DNA of 36,976 nucleotides from Clostridia bacterium (GCA_017620395.1 JAFZQJ010000001.1:1-36976), one strand, 5' to 3'; shown: positions 7,390-14,974, numbered from the stretch's first letter. Notes: generated by a model from the letters alone, not told the origin. Made by a program: numbers and translations.

Positions 7390-8412
7390 TCAGTCGTCGT
7401 ACTCTATCGAGAGGTTGCCGAAGCTGACGGCGGCCTTGACGCGCAGGACGTAAGGCGCGTCGGGCGCGGGCGTTCCTTCAACGCCCTTGCCGGAGAAGGC
7501 GCCGGCGGTCGCGAGCTCGGCGCGGACGCATTTCGGCAGCAGTATCTGCGCGTCGCCGAAGGAGACGTTGACCTCGAGCGCGGCGTTATCCGCGAACTCG
7601 CTGACGTTGCGCAGGTCGAGCGTGAAATCGCCGAAGGAGACGTTCATCTTGCCGCCGCTGATCCTGTCCGCCTGCGTGACGATCCTGTCGTCGCCGAAGC
7701 TTGCGCTGTAGCTGATGAAGCCGTCCGCGTCGGAATAGTCGGACTTGAACTTGCCGTTTTTGCCTTCCGTGATAACGGTGCCGTTGACGTTCTTGCGGCG
7801 CTTGCGGAAGAACTGGTGCAGTATGACCGAGAGCCCGACGAATATCAGCACGATCGCGATCGCGATCGTCCAGATGCCTTCGCCCTTGATAACGCCGAGG
7901 TTTTTGAGCAGGAAGATCACGCCGAACGCGGTTATTCCGAGCGAGAAGCCGGAGAAATCACGGGAGAAGCAGCCGGAAAGTCCGACGAAGATTATCGCCG
8001 AGGGCCAGATCAGGCTCCAGAATCCGACCTCGCCGAACCATTCGGGCTTCGTCTTCATAAGTATAAGCAGTACGCCCGCGAACAGTATAAATACGCCGAA
8101 GATTATGGCGGGAACCTTGCCGGCGTTCCAGTCCCACTTATACGGCTTGTTTTTCTTTTCGCCTTCGCCGGAAGCGGCGTCTTTGACGACGCCGGTCTTG
8201 ACCGCGGAAGCTCCGCCGAGCAGCGTGTCGACGCTGACTCCGAGCGCGCCCGCGAGCAGCGGAAGCGCGGTGATGTCGGGGCAGGATTCGTCGGTCTCCC
8301 ATTTGCTGACCGCCTGCGGCGTCACGCCGACCGCGTCGGCGAGCTGCTTCTGGGTGAGTCCGCGTTCCTTGCGGAGCGCCTGGATCCTTTTGCCGATGGT
8401 GTTTTCGTTCAT
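7390..8412 (-). CDS. Membrane-anchored XRE regulator with LiaF-like C-terminal domain
   Basis: 340 residues, ATG preceded by GGAGGG. Residues 1-67 are an XRE helix-turn-helix (LTQKQLADAVGVTPQAVSKWE). After a charged linker, residues about 95-210 hold four to five hydrophobic spans (for example VPAIIFGVFILFAGVLLILM). The C-terminal 120 residues are a beta-repeat domain with recurring ASFGDD, VSFGDF, VSFGDA and VSFGNL, the pattern of LiaF-type/toast-rack domains. A DNA-binding head joined through membrane spans to an envelope-facing beta domain suggests a one-component sensor of envelope stress; in LiaFSR systems LiaF acts without a DNA-binding domain, so this fusion would bypass a histidine kinase. 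It has its own promoter with tandem palindromes upstream, possibly its operator. Confidence 0.88.
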   Translation of the reverse strand: MNENTIGKRIQALRKERGLTQKQLADAVGVTPQAVSKWETDESCPDITALPLLAGALGVSVDTLLGGASAVKTGVVKDAASGEGEKKNKPYKWDWNAGKVPAIIFGVFILFAGVLLILMKTKPEWFGEVGFWSLIWPSAIIFVGLSGCFSRDFSGFSLGITAFGVIFLLKNLGVIKGEGIWTIAIAIVLIFVGLSVILHQFFRKRRKNVNGTVITEGKNGKFKSDYSDADGFISYSASFGDDRIVTQADRISGGKMNVSFGDFTLDLRNVSEFADNAALEVNVSFGDAQILLPKCVRAELATAGAFSGKGVEGTPAPDAPYVLRVKAAVSFGNLSIEYDD

Positions 8413-8504
8413 ATTTATTCCCTCCGTGGTATTATTTGTGTCTGCCGTTCCCGCGGGAGCGCTCCGAACGGTTTTCCGGAAGCGGTTTCCTTTGGTTTGA
8501 TTCC

Positions 8505-8532
8505 ATTATACCACAAACGCGAAAAATGTCTA
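8505..8532 (-). promoter_or_regulatory. Promoter of the XRE/LiaF-like gene
   Basis: Minus-strand TAGACA (8532-8527), 16-base spacer, TATAAT (8510-8505). Confidence 0.8.
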
Positions 8533-8557
8533 TAACTTATTTGGAGAGTGTGTGAAA

Positions 8558-8590
8558 CAACCGCCGGTTGAGCGAAACAACCGCCGGTTG
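8558..8590. promoter_or_regulatory. Tandem palindromic operator (two CAACCGCCGGTTG sites, 20-bp period)
   Basis: CAACCGCCGGTTG occurs at 8558-8570 and again at 8578-8590, exactly two helical turns apart, between the divergent XRE/LiaF-like gene and the PHP gene. The same 13-mer recurs at 14961-14973, next to the promoter of another XRE gene. Operator function is inferred from symmetry, phasing and position. Confidence 0.65.
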
Positions 8591-8615
8591 AACGCCGGAA
8601 ATCCCGCATTTCCGC

Positions 8616-8644
8616 TTGCTTTGCCGCGATCCGCGTGGTATAAT
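8616..8644 (+). promoter_or_regulatory. Promoter of the PHP-domain gene
   Basis: TTGCTT (8616-8621), 17-base spacer, TATAAT (8639-8644), 33 bases before the GTG start. It lies 26 bases downstream of the tandem palindromes, so both divergent genes could be governed by them. Confidence 0.75.
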
Positions 8645-8676
8645 TGCGATATAAAGCGAAAGAAAGGGTGCGGAAC

Positions 8677-9468
8677 GTGAAGTATATCCTCGATCACGAT
8701 TTTCACATACACACGCAGCTTTCCCCCTGCTCGAACAACCCCGAGCAGAATCCGGAGAGCATCCTGCGCTACGGAGAGAAATACGGCCTGCGGCATATCG
8801 TGCTGACCGATCACTTCTGGGACGAAGCCGTCCCAGGCTGTATCGGCTGGCAGGGCTACGCGCATATATCGAAGTGGCTGCCGCTGCCGCGGAGCGAAAC
8901 GACCCGCCTTCACCTCGGGTGCGAAGCGGATATGAACCGCGCCAACGTCCTCGGGCTCACGAGAGAGACCGCCGAGAAGCTCGAGTTCATCACCGTCTCG
9001 ATAAACCACCTGCATTTCCAGATGGGAGCGGATGAACACTACGGCGCGAAGTGGTACGCCGAGCAGTTCATCCTGCGCTGGAACGTCGTGCTCGATTCCG
9101 GCCTGCCGTATCATAAGATGGGAATCGCGCACCCGACCTACCGCGGCGTCGCGGGCAATATGCCCGACCCGCGCGGCCACCTCGACGTGCTCGAGGCGAT
9201 CCCCGACGGCGTCTGGCTCGATATGTTCGCGAAGACCGAAAAGCTCGGTATGGGCGTTGAGCTGAACGCGAAAAACAACGAGTATTCGCCGGAGGACTTC
9301 GAGCGCGTGCTGCGCGTTTACCGCCTCGCCGTCGAAGCGGGCTGTCATTTTTACGGCGCGACCGACGCGCACCATCCGGCTCATATCGAGCCGCGGCGCG
9401 AAAACTGCCTCAAGCTCATCGACGCCCTCGGTCTGACCGAAGATCAGAAGTTCCGCGTGTTCGACTGA
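8677..9468 (+). CDS. PHP-domain phosphoesterase (histidinol-phosphatase-like)
   Basis: 263 residues from the GTG at 8677, which has GAAAGG 9 bases upstream; an earlier in-frame TTG at 8644 overlaps the -10 box and cannot be the start. The PHP metal motifs are in order: FHIHTQLSPC at 9-18, LTDHFWDE near 46, LGCEADMN near 85, an internal SINHLHF and the C-terminal ATDAHHPAHIEP. PHP enzymes hydrolyse phosphoesters with a tri-metal centre. The substrate is not evident, and no histidine genes are nearby, so a HisK role is not supported. It is monocistronic, ending at the 9485 terminator. Confidence 0.88.
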   Translation: MKYILDHDFHIHTQLSPCSNNPEQNPESILRYGEKYGLRHIVLTDHFWDEAVPGCIGWQGYAHISKWLPLPRSETTRLHLGCEADMNRANVLGLTRETAEKLEFITVSINHLHFQMGADEHYGAKWYAEQFILRWNVVLDSGLPYHKMGIAHPTYRGVAGNMPDPRGHLDVLEAIPDGVWLDMFAKTEKLGMGVELNAKNNEYSPEDFERVLRVYRLAVEAGCHFYGATDAHHPAHIEPRRENCLKLIDALGLTEDQKFRVFD

Positions 9469-9484
9469 TACAAACGCTGATATG

Positions 9485-9520
9485 AAAAAGAAAAGCAAGC
9501 CGATCGGCTTGCTTTTTTTT
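9485..9520. terminator. Bidirectional terminator
   Basis: AAGCAAGCCGATCGGCTTGCTT perfect palindrome (described as two 11-base arms) with A-run on the left and T8 on the right, serving the PHP gene and the convergent SDR gene. Confidence 0.9.
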
Positions 9521-9531
9521 CGTTATTATAA

Positions 9532-10317
9532 CTACGACAGCACCCTGCGGATTATCCAAAACTGCATCCTGCGCGGCAGGGCGCCCAGCATAAGCAGCAG
9601 AGGGTTGCGGTTGAGGTTGTAGGCGAAGCGCGGACGCTTCTTTTTCAGCACGCGCAGCGTCTTTTCCGCGAGCTTTTCCGGCGTGACGCTTCGCGCCTCG
9701 ACGCGCTCGACTATTCTTTTGAAGCGCTCCGCGTTGACGGGGTAGAGCTTCGTTCCGGCGCAGAAACGCCCGAGCGCGCCGACGGAGGCGGGGAGCATAT
9801 CCGTCTTCACCGCGCCGGGCCGCAGCGTCACGACCCTGCAGCCGAGCAGCTGGAGCTCCATCCGCAGCGAGTAGGCGTATTTCTCCAGCGCCGCCTTCGT
9901 TATCGCGTAGATGCCGGTGAAGGGCAGGGGGTCGAGCGGCGCGAGCTCGCTCGTGATAATGAGTATCCGCGCGCCGTTATTCAGCAGCGGCACGGCGAGC
10001 TTGTTGACGCGGTAGACGCCGAAAAGGTTGACGTTGAAGGCGCGGACGAAGGCGGCCTCGTCCATCTCGACGAGAGAGTTCAAGTCGTATATCCCCGCGG
10101 CGTGTATCACGCCGTCGAGCTTTTCTTCGCCGAGCGCCGCGAAGGCGGTCTCGAGCGAGGCGGAGTCGGTGACGTCGGCGCGTATGACGCGCCACGGCGT
10201 TTCCTCACGCGGCTCCGTCAGGTCGAAGCCGACGGCTTCGTTCCCCGCGTCGGTCAGCGCGCGGCAGATCGCTCTGCCCATTCCGCCGTTCGCGCCCGTG
10301 ACTAAATATCTCGCCAT
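9532..10317 (-). CDS. Short-chain dehydrogenase/reductase
   Basis: 261 residues. The cofactor loop TGANGGMG is at 7-14, the NAAG-like HAAG at 72-75, the catalytic Ser at 123 and the Y137-x3-K141 pair in YAITK, so it is a complete classical SDR of usual length. FDLTEPREE after the second strand has an Asp at 32, which favours NAD(H) over NADP(H). The substrate is unknown. It follows the D-lactate dehydrogenase-like gene by 57 bases on the same strand, with an AAGGAG site in the gap, so the two may form an operon. Confidence 0.9.
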   Translation of the reverse strand: MARYLVTGANGGMGRAICRALTDAGNEAVGFDLTEPREETPWRVIRADVTDSASLETAFAALGEEKLDGVIHAAGIYDLNSLVEMDEAAFVRAFNVNLFGVYRVNKLAVPLLNNGARILIITSELAPLDPLPFTGIYAITKAALEKYAYSLRMELQLLGCRVVTLRPGAVKTDMLPASVGALGRFCAGTKLYPVNAERFKRIVERVEARSVTPEKLAEKTLRVLKKKRPRFAYNLNRNPLLLMLGALPRRMQFWIIRRVLS

Positions 10318-10374
10318 TTCCGCGCTCCTTTCTGCTGTGATGGCAGTATCCTTTATGCTGTAAAACGGAATACG

Positions 10375-11412
10375 TCAGAAGCACTTTTCCTTTCGACTGC
10401 TTTTACACTTTTCGATATTGCCGCAGCGATAGCAGAGTTCGTTATCACAAGCTCCGTCATTGTCGAAGCAGGAGCGTATATTGCCGACCGTTGTTTCCGC
10501 AATATTATTCAGCGCCTCTTCTGTGAGAAACGCCTGATGCGAGGTAACGATAACGTTAGGCATCGAGATCAGCCGCGAGAGCAGATCGTCGTCGAGTATA
10601 TGTCCCGAGCGGTCCTCGAAGAATATGTCGGCTTCCTCCTCGTAAACGTCGAGGCATGCCGCGCCGATCTTTCTCGACTTGATACCGTCGAGAAGGGCTT
10701 CAGCATCGATCAGCGCCCCGCGCGAGGTGTTCACGATCACGACGCCTTTTTTCATCTCTGCGATTGTCTCGGCGTTGATAGTGTGGAACGTGCCGTCGTT
10801 CAGCGGACAGTGCAACGAGATCACGTCGCTTTGCACGAATAGCTCGCGGAGCGAGACGTATTCTATTCCCGCGTCGTCGGAGGGGTAGGGATCGTAAGCA
10901 ATCACCTTCATCCCGAAGCCCTTGCAGATGTCGACGAAAATGCGCCCGATCTTGCCGGTGCCGATCACTCCGACCGTCTTGCCGTGGAAATCAAAGCCGG
11001 TCAGCCCGTTAAGCGAAAAGTTGAATTCTCTTGTGCGGTTATACGCCTTGTGGATACGGCGCACCGAAGTGAGCAGCAGCGCCATTGCGTGCTCCGCCAC
11101 GGCGTAGGGAGAGTATGCGGGAACGTGAACGACGTGGAGTTTTTCGAATGCATGCCGCACGTCGACGTTGTTGTAGCCCGCCGAGCGCAGAGCGATCAGT
11201 TTGACGCCGAGCGCATAGAGACGGTCAATCACGGCGGCGTTTACCGTATCGTTGACGAACACGCACACCGCGTCGCACCCTTTTGCGAGATCGGCGGTGT
11301 CTTCGGTCAGCTTTGTTTCCAGGTATTTGAACTGCACGCCGCGAGCTTCTCCGTAACGCTCGAACGACGGTTTATCGTATGCCTTTGCATCGTAAAACGC
11401 GACTTTTATCAT
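10375..11412 (-). CDS. D-2-hydroxyacid dehydrogenase (D-lactate dehydrogenase-like) with Cys-rich C-terminal tail
   Basis: 345 residues, ATG preceded by GAGGAGG. The NAD-binding loop GTGKIG is at 151-156; the catalytic residues are R231 (NTSRG), E260 (DVYEEEADIFF, the YExExxxFF stretch typical of D-lactate dehydrogenases) and H292 (TSHQAF). The family reaction is reduction of pyruvate to D-lactate with NADH, or the equivalent on another 2-keto acid. After the normal end of the fold there is an extra tail with cysteines at 315, 322, 327, 330, 336 and 344, including CYRC, which is not part of the standard enzyme and looks metal-binding or redox-active. It is probably co-transcribed with the downstream SDR. 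Confidence 0.92.
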   Translation of the reverse strand: MIKVAFYDAKAYDKPSFERYGEARGVQFKYLETKLTEDTADLAKGCDAVCVFVNDTVNAAVIDRLYALGVKLIALRSAGYNNVDVRHAFEKLHVVHVPAYSPYAVAEHAMALLLTSVRRIHKAYNRTREFNFSLNGLTGFDFHGKTVGVIGTGKIGRIFVDICKGFGMKVIAYDPYPSDDAGIEYVSLRELFVQSDVISLHCPLNDGTFHTINAETIAEMKKGVVIVNTSRGALIDAEALLDGIKSRKIGAACLDVYEEEADIFFEDRSGHILDDDLLSRLISMPNVIVTSHQAFLTEEALNNIAETTVGNIRSCFDNDGACDNELCYRCGNIEKCKSSRKEKCF

Positions 11413-11476
11413 GCTTTGCCTCCTCGTATTCCGTTCGGAGTTGCAAAAAAATCTCCGTCAAGATATGTATGGAGCG

Positions 11477-11800
11477 TTATTTCTTTTTTTCGCTTCCCTT
11501 ATGCTTTGCCTCGGCGGCCTTCATCGCTTCGTCGGCTTCCTCGTCCCAGACGGTCCTTTCGGGGCCGAGCGTGCCGTACATAGTGTTCTCGAAGGAATAG
11601 GTCATCTTCGCCGTTTTTATCAGCCGTTCGTTATCCGTGTCGTCCCCGAAGGTGCCGAGCCGGGCGTAGATATCCTGCGTTATTTCGTAGTCGTACTGCT
11701 CGCGCCCCTCGCGGCTCGTGTACATTATCTCCGCGAAGTAACGCCCCGTGTCGGGATCGTAATACGCGGTCCAGTTATTGCCCTGCTTTTTCGTTTTCAT
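11477..11800 (-). CDS. Small hypothetical protein
   Basis: 107 residues starting at the ATG at 11800, which is preceded by GGTGAG; another ATG at 11818 is also possible. The protein is soluble, rich in charged and aromatic residues (NNWTAYYDPDTGRYFAEIMY near the start) and ends in a lysine-rich tail (KHKGSEKKK). No signal peptide or membrane span is visible. I do not recognise the family. It is on the same strand as the D-lactate dehydrogenase gene 64 bases downstream and the TfoX-like gene upstream. Confidence 0.65.
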   Translation of the reverse strand: MKTKKQGNNWTAYYDPDTGRYFAEIMYTSREGREQYDYEITQDIYARLGTFGDDTDNERLIKTAKMTYSFENTMYGTLGPERTVWDEEADEAMKAAEAKHKGSEKKK

Positions 11801-11859
11801 ATTCTCACCCGTGTTCATTCGTTCTCGGTCTGAACCGTAATTGCTTCGCCGGACAGAGA

Positions 11860-12153
11860 TTATCTTTCTTTTCTTAAATCGGCAGTTTGCTGAACCGCTT
11901 TCGGCAGCCATTCAGCGTTTACGTAGTCGAGAGGGATAACTATTTCCCGAATCTTGTCTTCGGGGTTTGGTCTTTTTATATCTTTCGGGAAACAGTCCAA
12001 TCCTACTTCGCGCAAGCTGAGAACTCTGTCGTGTATCCAACCTACCGCCTGACCGTCGCAGTATAAGCAATGACAGCCGAACATTTTCTTTGTATAAACG
12101 TTCAACTCCTTGAGATGATTCATCCATTCTGATACGATTTCATCTTCAAACAC
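11860..12153 (-). CDS. TfoX N-terminal-like small protein
   Basis: 97 residues from the GTG at 12153, about 10 bases after AAAGGGG; a GTG three codons earlier is an alternative. The segment TKKMFGCHCLYCDGQAVGWI followed by RVLSLREVG resembles the RxMFGxxxLYxDGxxFxxI core of TfoX/Sxy N-terminal domains and the related YjhX-like small proteins. In most Firmicutes such single-domain proteins have no proven role in competence. Its codon use is more AT-rich than the neighbours. The gene lies between the GNAT gene and a hypothetical gene on the same strand. Confidence 0.6.
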   Translation of the reverse strand: MFEDEIVSEWMNHLKELNVYTKKMFGCHCLYCDGQAVGWIHDRVLSLREVGLDCFPKDIKRPNPEDKIREIVIPLDYVNAEWLPKAVQQTADLRKER

Positions 12154-12179
12154 AATATCCACGCCCCTTTCTTTGCGCG

Positions 12180-12629
12180 TTATCTGTGGATATAGACCCG
12201 CGACACCGCCCCGTCGTCGCACTGCGCGGTGCAGAAGAACTCCCAGCCGTAGCGCTCGTAGAAGCCGACGTGGTCCGTCACGAGATAGACCGGCGAAACG
12301 CCCTTCGACCGCAGATCCTCAACGGCGAAGTTAAGCAGTCTTCCGGCGATGCCGCGGCGGCGGTGCTCATTCTCCGTATAGACGGCGCAGACGTTGGGGG
12401 CGAGGTCTTTCCTTTCGTGGAAGTCGTTTTCGACGACTCCGAGCCCGCCGGCGATCTCGCCGCCGCAAAGGCAGAGATACCAGCCGTATTCCGTTTCGCC
12501 GCCGAGGTAGGCGCCCATGCATTCGAGGTACGCCTCGACCGGCGCGCTCCACTTGCCGTGGAACCATTCGGCGGCCTTTTGCTTTATCTCCGGTTTTTCT
12601 CTCAGCGTGATGAATGTGTATTCGTTCAT
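12180..12629 (-). CDS. GNAT-family N-acetyltransferase
   Basis: 149 residues. The acetyl-CoA binding motif A is VYTENEHRRRGIAGRLLNFA, with the R/QxxGxG/A loop as RRRGIA. Motif B follows as VSPVYLVTDHVGFYERYGWEF, the standard GNAT end. The length is normal for a single-domain enzyme that moves an acetyl group from acetyl-CoA to an amine. The acceptor cannot be inferred. It has its own promoter 34 bases upstream and an AGGAG site. It is the first gene of a minus-strand group and lies downstream of tRNA-Glu and a hairpin array in the same direction. Confidence 0.88.
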   Translation of the reverse strand: MNEYTFITLREKPEIKQKAAEWFHGKWSAPVEAYLECMGAYLGGETEYGWYLCLCGGEIAGGLGVVENDFHERKDLAPNVCAVYTENEHRRRGIAGRLLNFAVEDLRSKGVSPVYLVTDHVGFYERYGWEFFCTAQCDDGAVSRVYIHR

Positions 12630-12662
12630 GGCGTTACGGACGCTCCTGTTTTTTATATTGTA

Positions 12663-12691
12663 AGTATAGCAGAAAAGCGCGGATTATTCAA
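12663..12691 (-). promoter_or_regulatory. Promoter of the GNAT gene
   Basis: Minus-strand TTGAAT (12691-12686), 17-base spacer, TATACT (12668-12663) with TGC extension before the -10. Confidence 0.75.
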
Positions 12692-12801
12692 TCCTTCATT
12701 TTCGCGTTTCGATCCGCCCGCCGGAAAAGCGGCGTAAAAAAAGAGATTGCCGTAACGATAATTGATTATCGCTCGGAATCGCAAATCCGGGAGTATTGCA
12801 A

Positions 12802-12976
12802 AATGATATATCGCCTGACGGCGATATGATATACGACTTCGTCGTATGATATATTTGCGCGGCGCAAATATGATATAATATCCGTTCCTTCATACGCCGC
12901 AGGCGTATATCATCCGCGTAAGCGGATATCATATGCGAAGCATATATCATCCGTTCCGCGCGGAAGGGATATCATT
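12802..12976. repeat. Hairpin array A (ATGATAT/ATATCAT spacer type)
   Basis: Short hairpins are separated by a constant 7-mer. The left half uses ATGATAT between ATCGCC/GGCGAT, ACGAC/GTCGT and ATTTGCG/CGCAAAT stems. The right half uses the reverse complement ATATCAT between TACGCC/GGCGTA, CCGC/GCGG, ATGC/GCAT and a CCGTTCC/GGAAGGG stem. The spacers pair across the centre, so the whole block is also one large imperfect palindrome. It starts directly beyond the terminator hairpin of tRNA-Glu. The adjacent gap (12692-12801) holds the near-palindrome CGATAATTGATTATCG at 12756-12771 and nothing coding that I can support. Confidence 0.85.
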
Positions 12977-13010
12977 GCAAAAGAGCGATGCATTCGCATC
13001 GCTCTTTTGC
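12977..13010 (-). terminator. Terminator hairpin after tRNA-Glu
   Basis: AAAAGAGCGATGC/GCATCGCTCTTTT perfect stem with a 4-base loop, immediately after the CCA end of tRNA-Glu. Confidence 0.8.
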
Positions 13011-13011
13011 A

Positions 13012-13086
13012 TGGTGACCCGTGGGAGAATCGAACTCCCGTTACCGCCGTGAAAGGGCGGTGTCTTAGCCGCTTGACCAACGGGCC
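13012..13086 (-). tRNA. tRNA-Glu (TTC)
   Basis: 75 bases with acceptor GGCCCGT/ACGGGTC, anticodon TTC in the loop CTTTCAC, T-loop GTTCGATTC and an encoded CCA. Its promoter lies 17 bases upstream. Confidence 0.93.
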
Positions 13087-13102
13087 TCACTTGTGCTGTA
13101 AT

Positions 13103-13131
13103 ATTGTATATGAAAGACGCGTAATTGTCAA
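13103..13131 (-). promoter_or_regulatory. Promoter of tRNA-Glu
   Basis: Minus-strand TTGACA (13131-13126), 17-base spacer, TACAAT (13108-13103). Confidence 0.85.
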
Positions 13132-13160
13132 GTGTAAATTTTATTTTTTTGAAAAAAGAC

Positions 13161-13189
13161 TTGAAATAGCGGCGCGAGTGAGATATAAT
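13161..13189 (+). promoter_or_regulatory. Promoter of tRNA-Leu
   Basis: TTGAAA (13161-13166), 17-base spacer, TATAAT (13184-13189); divergent from the tRNA-Glu promoter. Confidence 0.85.
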
Positions 13190-13222
13190 TTCCCTGCTGA
13201 CCGCGTTTTCGCGGCGGAATAC

Positions 13223-13310
13223 GCCGGTATGATGGAATTGGCAGACGTGACGGACTCAAAATCCGTTGGGCTAATAACCCGTGTCGGTTCGACCCCGACT
13301 ACCGGCACCA
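13223..13310 (+). tRNA. tRNA-Leu (CAA)
   Basis: 88 bases with the long variable arm of class II tRNAs. Acceptor GCCGGTA/TACCGGC, anticodon CAA in ACTCAAAAT, T-loop GGTTCGACC, encoded CCA. Confidence 0.94.
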
Positions 13311-13311
13311 G

Positions 13312-13337
13312 AAGCCCCTGCTTCCGCGGGGGCTTTT
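13312..13337 (+). terminator. Terminator of tRNA-Leu
   Basis: AAGCCCC/GGGGCTT stem (with CGCGG bulge side) followed by TTTTT, directly after the CCA end. Confidence 0.85.
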
Positions 13338-13535
13338 TGCGAATAATCTTTCCGCCGTCGGGCGGAAGCAGCGGCGGGCCGCTTGAAACAGCCCCGCCCT
13401 CCCGATTATGGCAGAACGTGACTTCGGGGACTCGTAATAAATATGCGAACAGTAGATTTTAACGCGCCCGCTACTTGATTTTTATACGGGATTATGTAAT
13501 AATATTATATATTTCATTTGGAATAGAGGATGCGT

Positions 13536-13805
13536 ATGAAACGGTTGTTTTCTTTTTTCAAAAGGCATTTCCGGTTGCTCAATACGTCTATATACGACGG
13601 CGCGAAATACGAAAAGAACCTCAACGCCATCAGCTGGTTCGGCATAATCGGCGCCGCCTTCGACGCTATGCGGTCCGACAGGGTTTACCGCAAGGGCATG
13701 GACGACGACGCCATCCGCGAGGAACTGATCAACGGCTCCGGAACACAGTTCGACCCCGAATACCTGACCGTTTTCCTTTCGCTTTTCAACGAGGGCGAGC
13801 TGTAG
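13536..13805 (+). CDS. Truncated HD-GYP domain protein (C-terminal remnant)
   Basis: 89 residues from the ATG at 13536, 6 bases after AGAGG. Residues about 38-85 (AAFDAMRSDRVYRKGMDDDA and NGSGTQFDPEYLTVFLSLF) are the C-terminal helices of an HD-GYP cyclic-di-GMP phosphodiesterase, including the DAMxSDRxYR and SGTQFDP signatures. The catalytic HD pair, the GYP loop and all metal ligands upstream are missing. The first 35 residues are basic and unrelated to HD-GYP. It cannot be an active phosphodiesterase. It could be a decayed gene, or a small protein that kept the helical piece. A diguanylate cyclase gene follows 55 bases downstream. Confidence 0.7.
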   Translation: MKRLFSFFKRHFRLLNTSIYDGAKYEKNLNAISWFGIIGAAFDAMRSDRVYRKGMDDDAIREELINGSGTQFDPEYLTVFLSLFNEGEL

Positions 13806-13860
13806 CCCCCTTCGGAACGCATACGCATTATTCACATATCAAAGGAGGCGAATCACGCGC

Positions 13861-14949
13861 ATGAGGATACTGCGAAAAATAAGAGACTATTATTTCTACT
13901 GCGGTATCGGGAAGGACGAATACAATGCGGTTAAAAAAGACGCGTATATCTCAAATTTCAAAGTATGGAAGATCCTCCATTATTTGATGGCGGCGGTCTT
14001 CGCCCTTCTGTATCTGGCTTCGTATTTCAACGGCCTGATGGAGATAAACAGATGGCTTTATCTGATCGCCTTTATATACTCGGCGATTATCATCGGCGTC
14101 TTCACCGTATTGAAAAAGGATTCGCTGATCGCACAGCTGTTGATTTATCTCTCGATGTCGCTGCTGTTTCTTTTCGCGGCGGTCGTCAACCTGAACAAGG
14201 CGAACCATAACGCGACGACCTTCATCGTGCTTCTGGTGCTTACCCCGATGTTCATGATTGACAAGCCGTATTTCATGTCGATCGAACTCTGCGCCGCTTC
14301 CGCAATCTTTTTGATCTGGATGCACGGGGTAAAGCCGTATGAGATCTGGCAGATTGATTTGGTCAACACGGTGGCGTTTACGGTCGTGGGCGGTTTCCTG
14401 AACATCATTTCGAACTCCCTTCGCATAAGGGAATTCGTACTGACAAGGCGGATACGGATACAAAAAGACACCGATGAAATGACCGGCTTGAGAAACAAGG
14501 GTTCTCTGACAAGAGATATCAACGAATACCTCGCGGACGATTCGACGGACAAAGGGATCCTGTTCATTCTGGACGTCGACCGTTTCAAGTCCATAAACGA
14601 CACCTACGGCCACGACGTCGGAGACAGCGTTATCGTTCAGCTCGGGCGTTTCCTCGCCGGCAGGTTTACCGGTGGCGAGATTACCGGGCGGTTCGGCGGA
14701 GACGAGTTTATTCTGTTTTTCAAGAATACCGACGATACGGAGCTGGCGCGTCATATCGCCCGGGGCATCATAACCGACGTCTCGGAAAACGTCAAGCTGC
14801 CGGATGAGGGACAAAAGCTGAGCATCAGCATAGGTATCGCTTTATACAACGGCAGCGAAAAGTATTATTCGGAGCTCTTCAAAAAAGCCGACGTTGCGCT
14901 TTATAAAGCCAAAGCCGACGCGGAGGAACGCTTCTGCTTTTACGTCTGA
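13861..14949 (+). CDS. Membrane-bound diguanylate cyclase (GGDEF)
   Basis: 362 residues, ATG preceded by AAAGGAGG. Residues about 35-190 form six membrane spans (MAAVFALLYLASYFNGL, LIYLSMSLLFLFAAVV and others). Residues about 200-360 are a GGDEF domain: DEMTGLRNKGSL, LFILDVDRFKSINDTYGHDVGD, the intact active loop RFGGDEF and SISIGIALYN. No RxxD inhibitory site is present at the usual place before GGDEF, so product inhibition may be absent. The enzyme makes cyclic-di-GMP from two GTP. The partner phosphodiesterase-like gene just upstream is only a fragment. Confidence 0.93.
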   Translation: MRILRKIRDYYFYCGIGKDEYNAVKKDAYISNFKVWKILHYLMAAVFALLYLASYFNGLMEINRWLYLIAFIYSAIIIGVFTVLKKDSLIAQLLIYLSMSLLFLFAAVVNLNKANHNATTFIVLLVLTPMFMIDKPYFMSIELCAASAIFLIWMHGVKPYEIWQIDLVNTVAFTVVGGFLNIISNSLRIREFVLTRRIRIQKDTDEMTGLRNKGSLTRDINEYLADDSTDKGILFILDVDRFKSINDTYGHDVGDSVIVQLGRFLAGRFTGGEITGRFGGDEFILFFKNTDDTELARHIARGIITDVSENVKLPDEGQKLSISIGIALYNGSEKYYSELFKKADVALYKAKADAEERFCFYV

Positions 14950-14960
14950 CGCCGCAAACG

Positions 14961-14973
14961 CAACCGGCGGTTG
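14961..14973. promoter_or_regulatory. Palindromic operator CAACCGGCGGTTG
   Basis: Same 13-mer (reverse complement) as the tandem sites at 8558-8590. It ends one base before the -35 box of the XRE/zinc-ribbon gene, a good position for a repressor or activator. Confidence 0.65.
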
Positions 14974-14974
14974 C

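Noticed and set aside
12802..12976. CRISPR array
   Set aside because: The constant units are only 7-8 bases, the intervening sequences are self-complementary hairpins of unequal length, the repeat flips orientation at the centre, and no cas gene is present.
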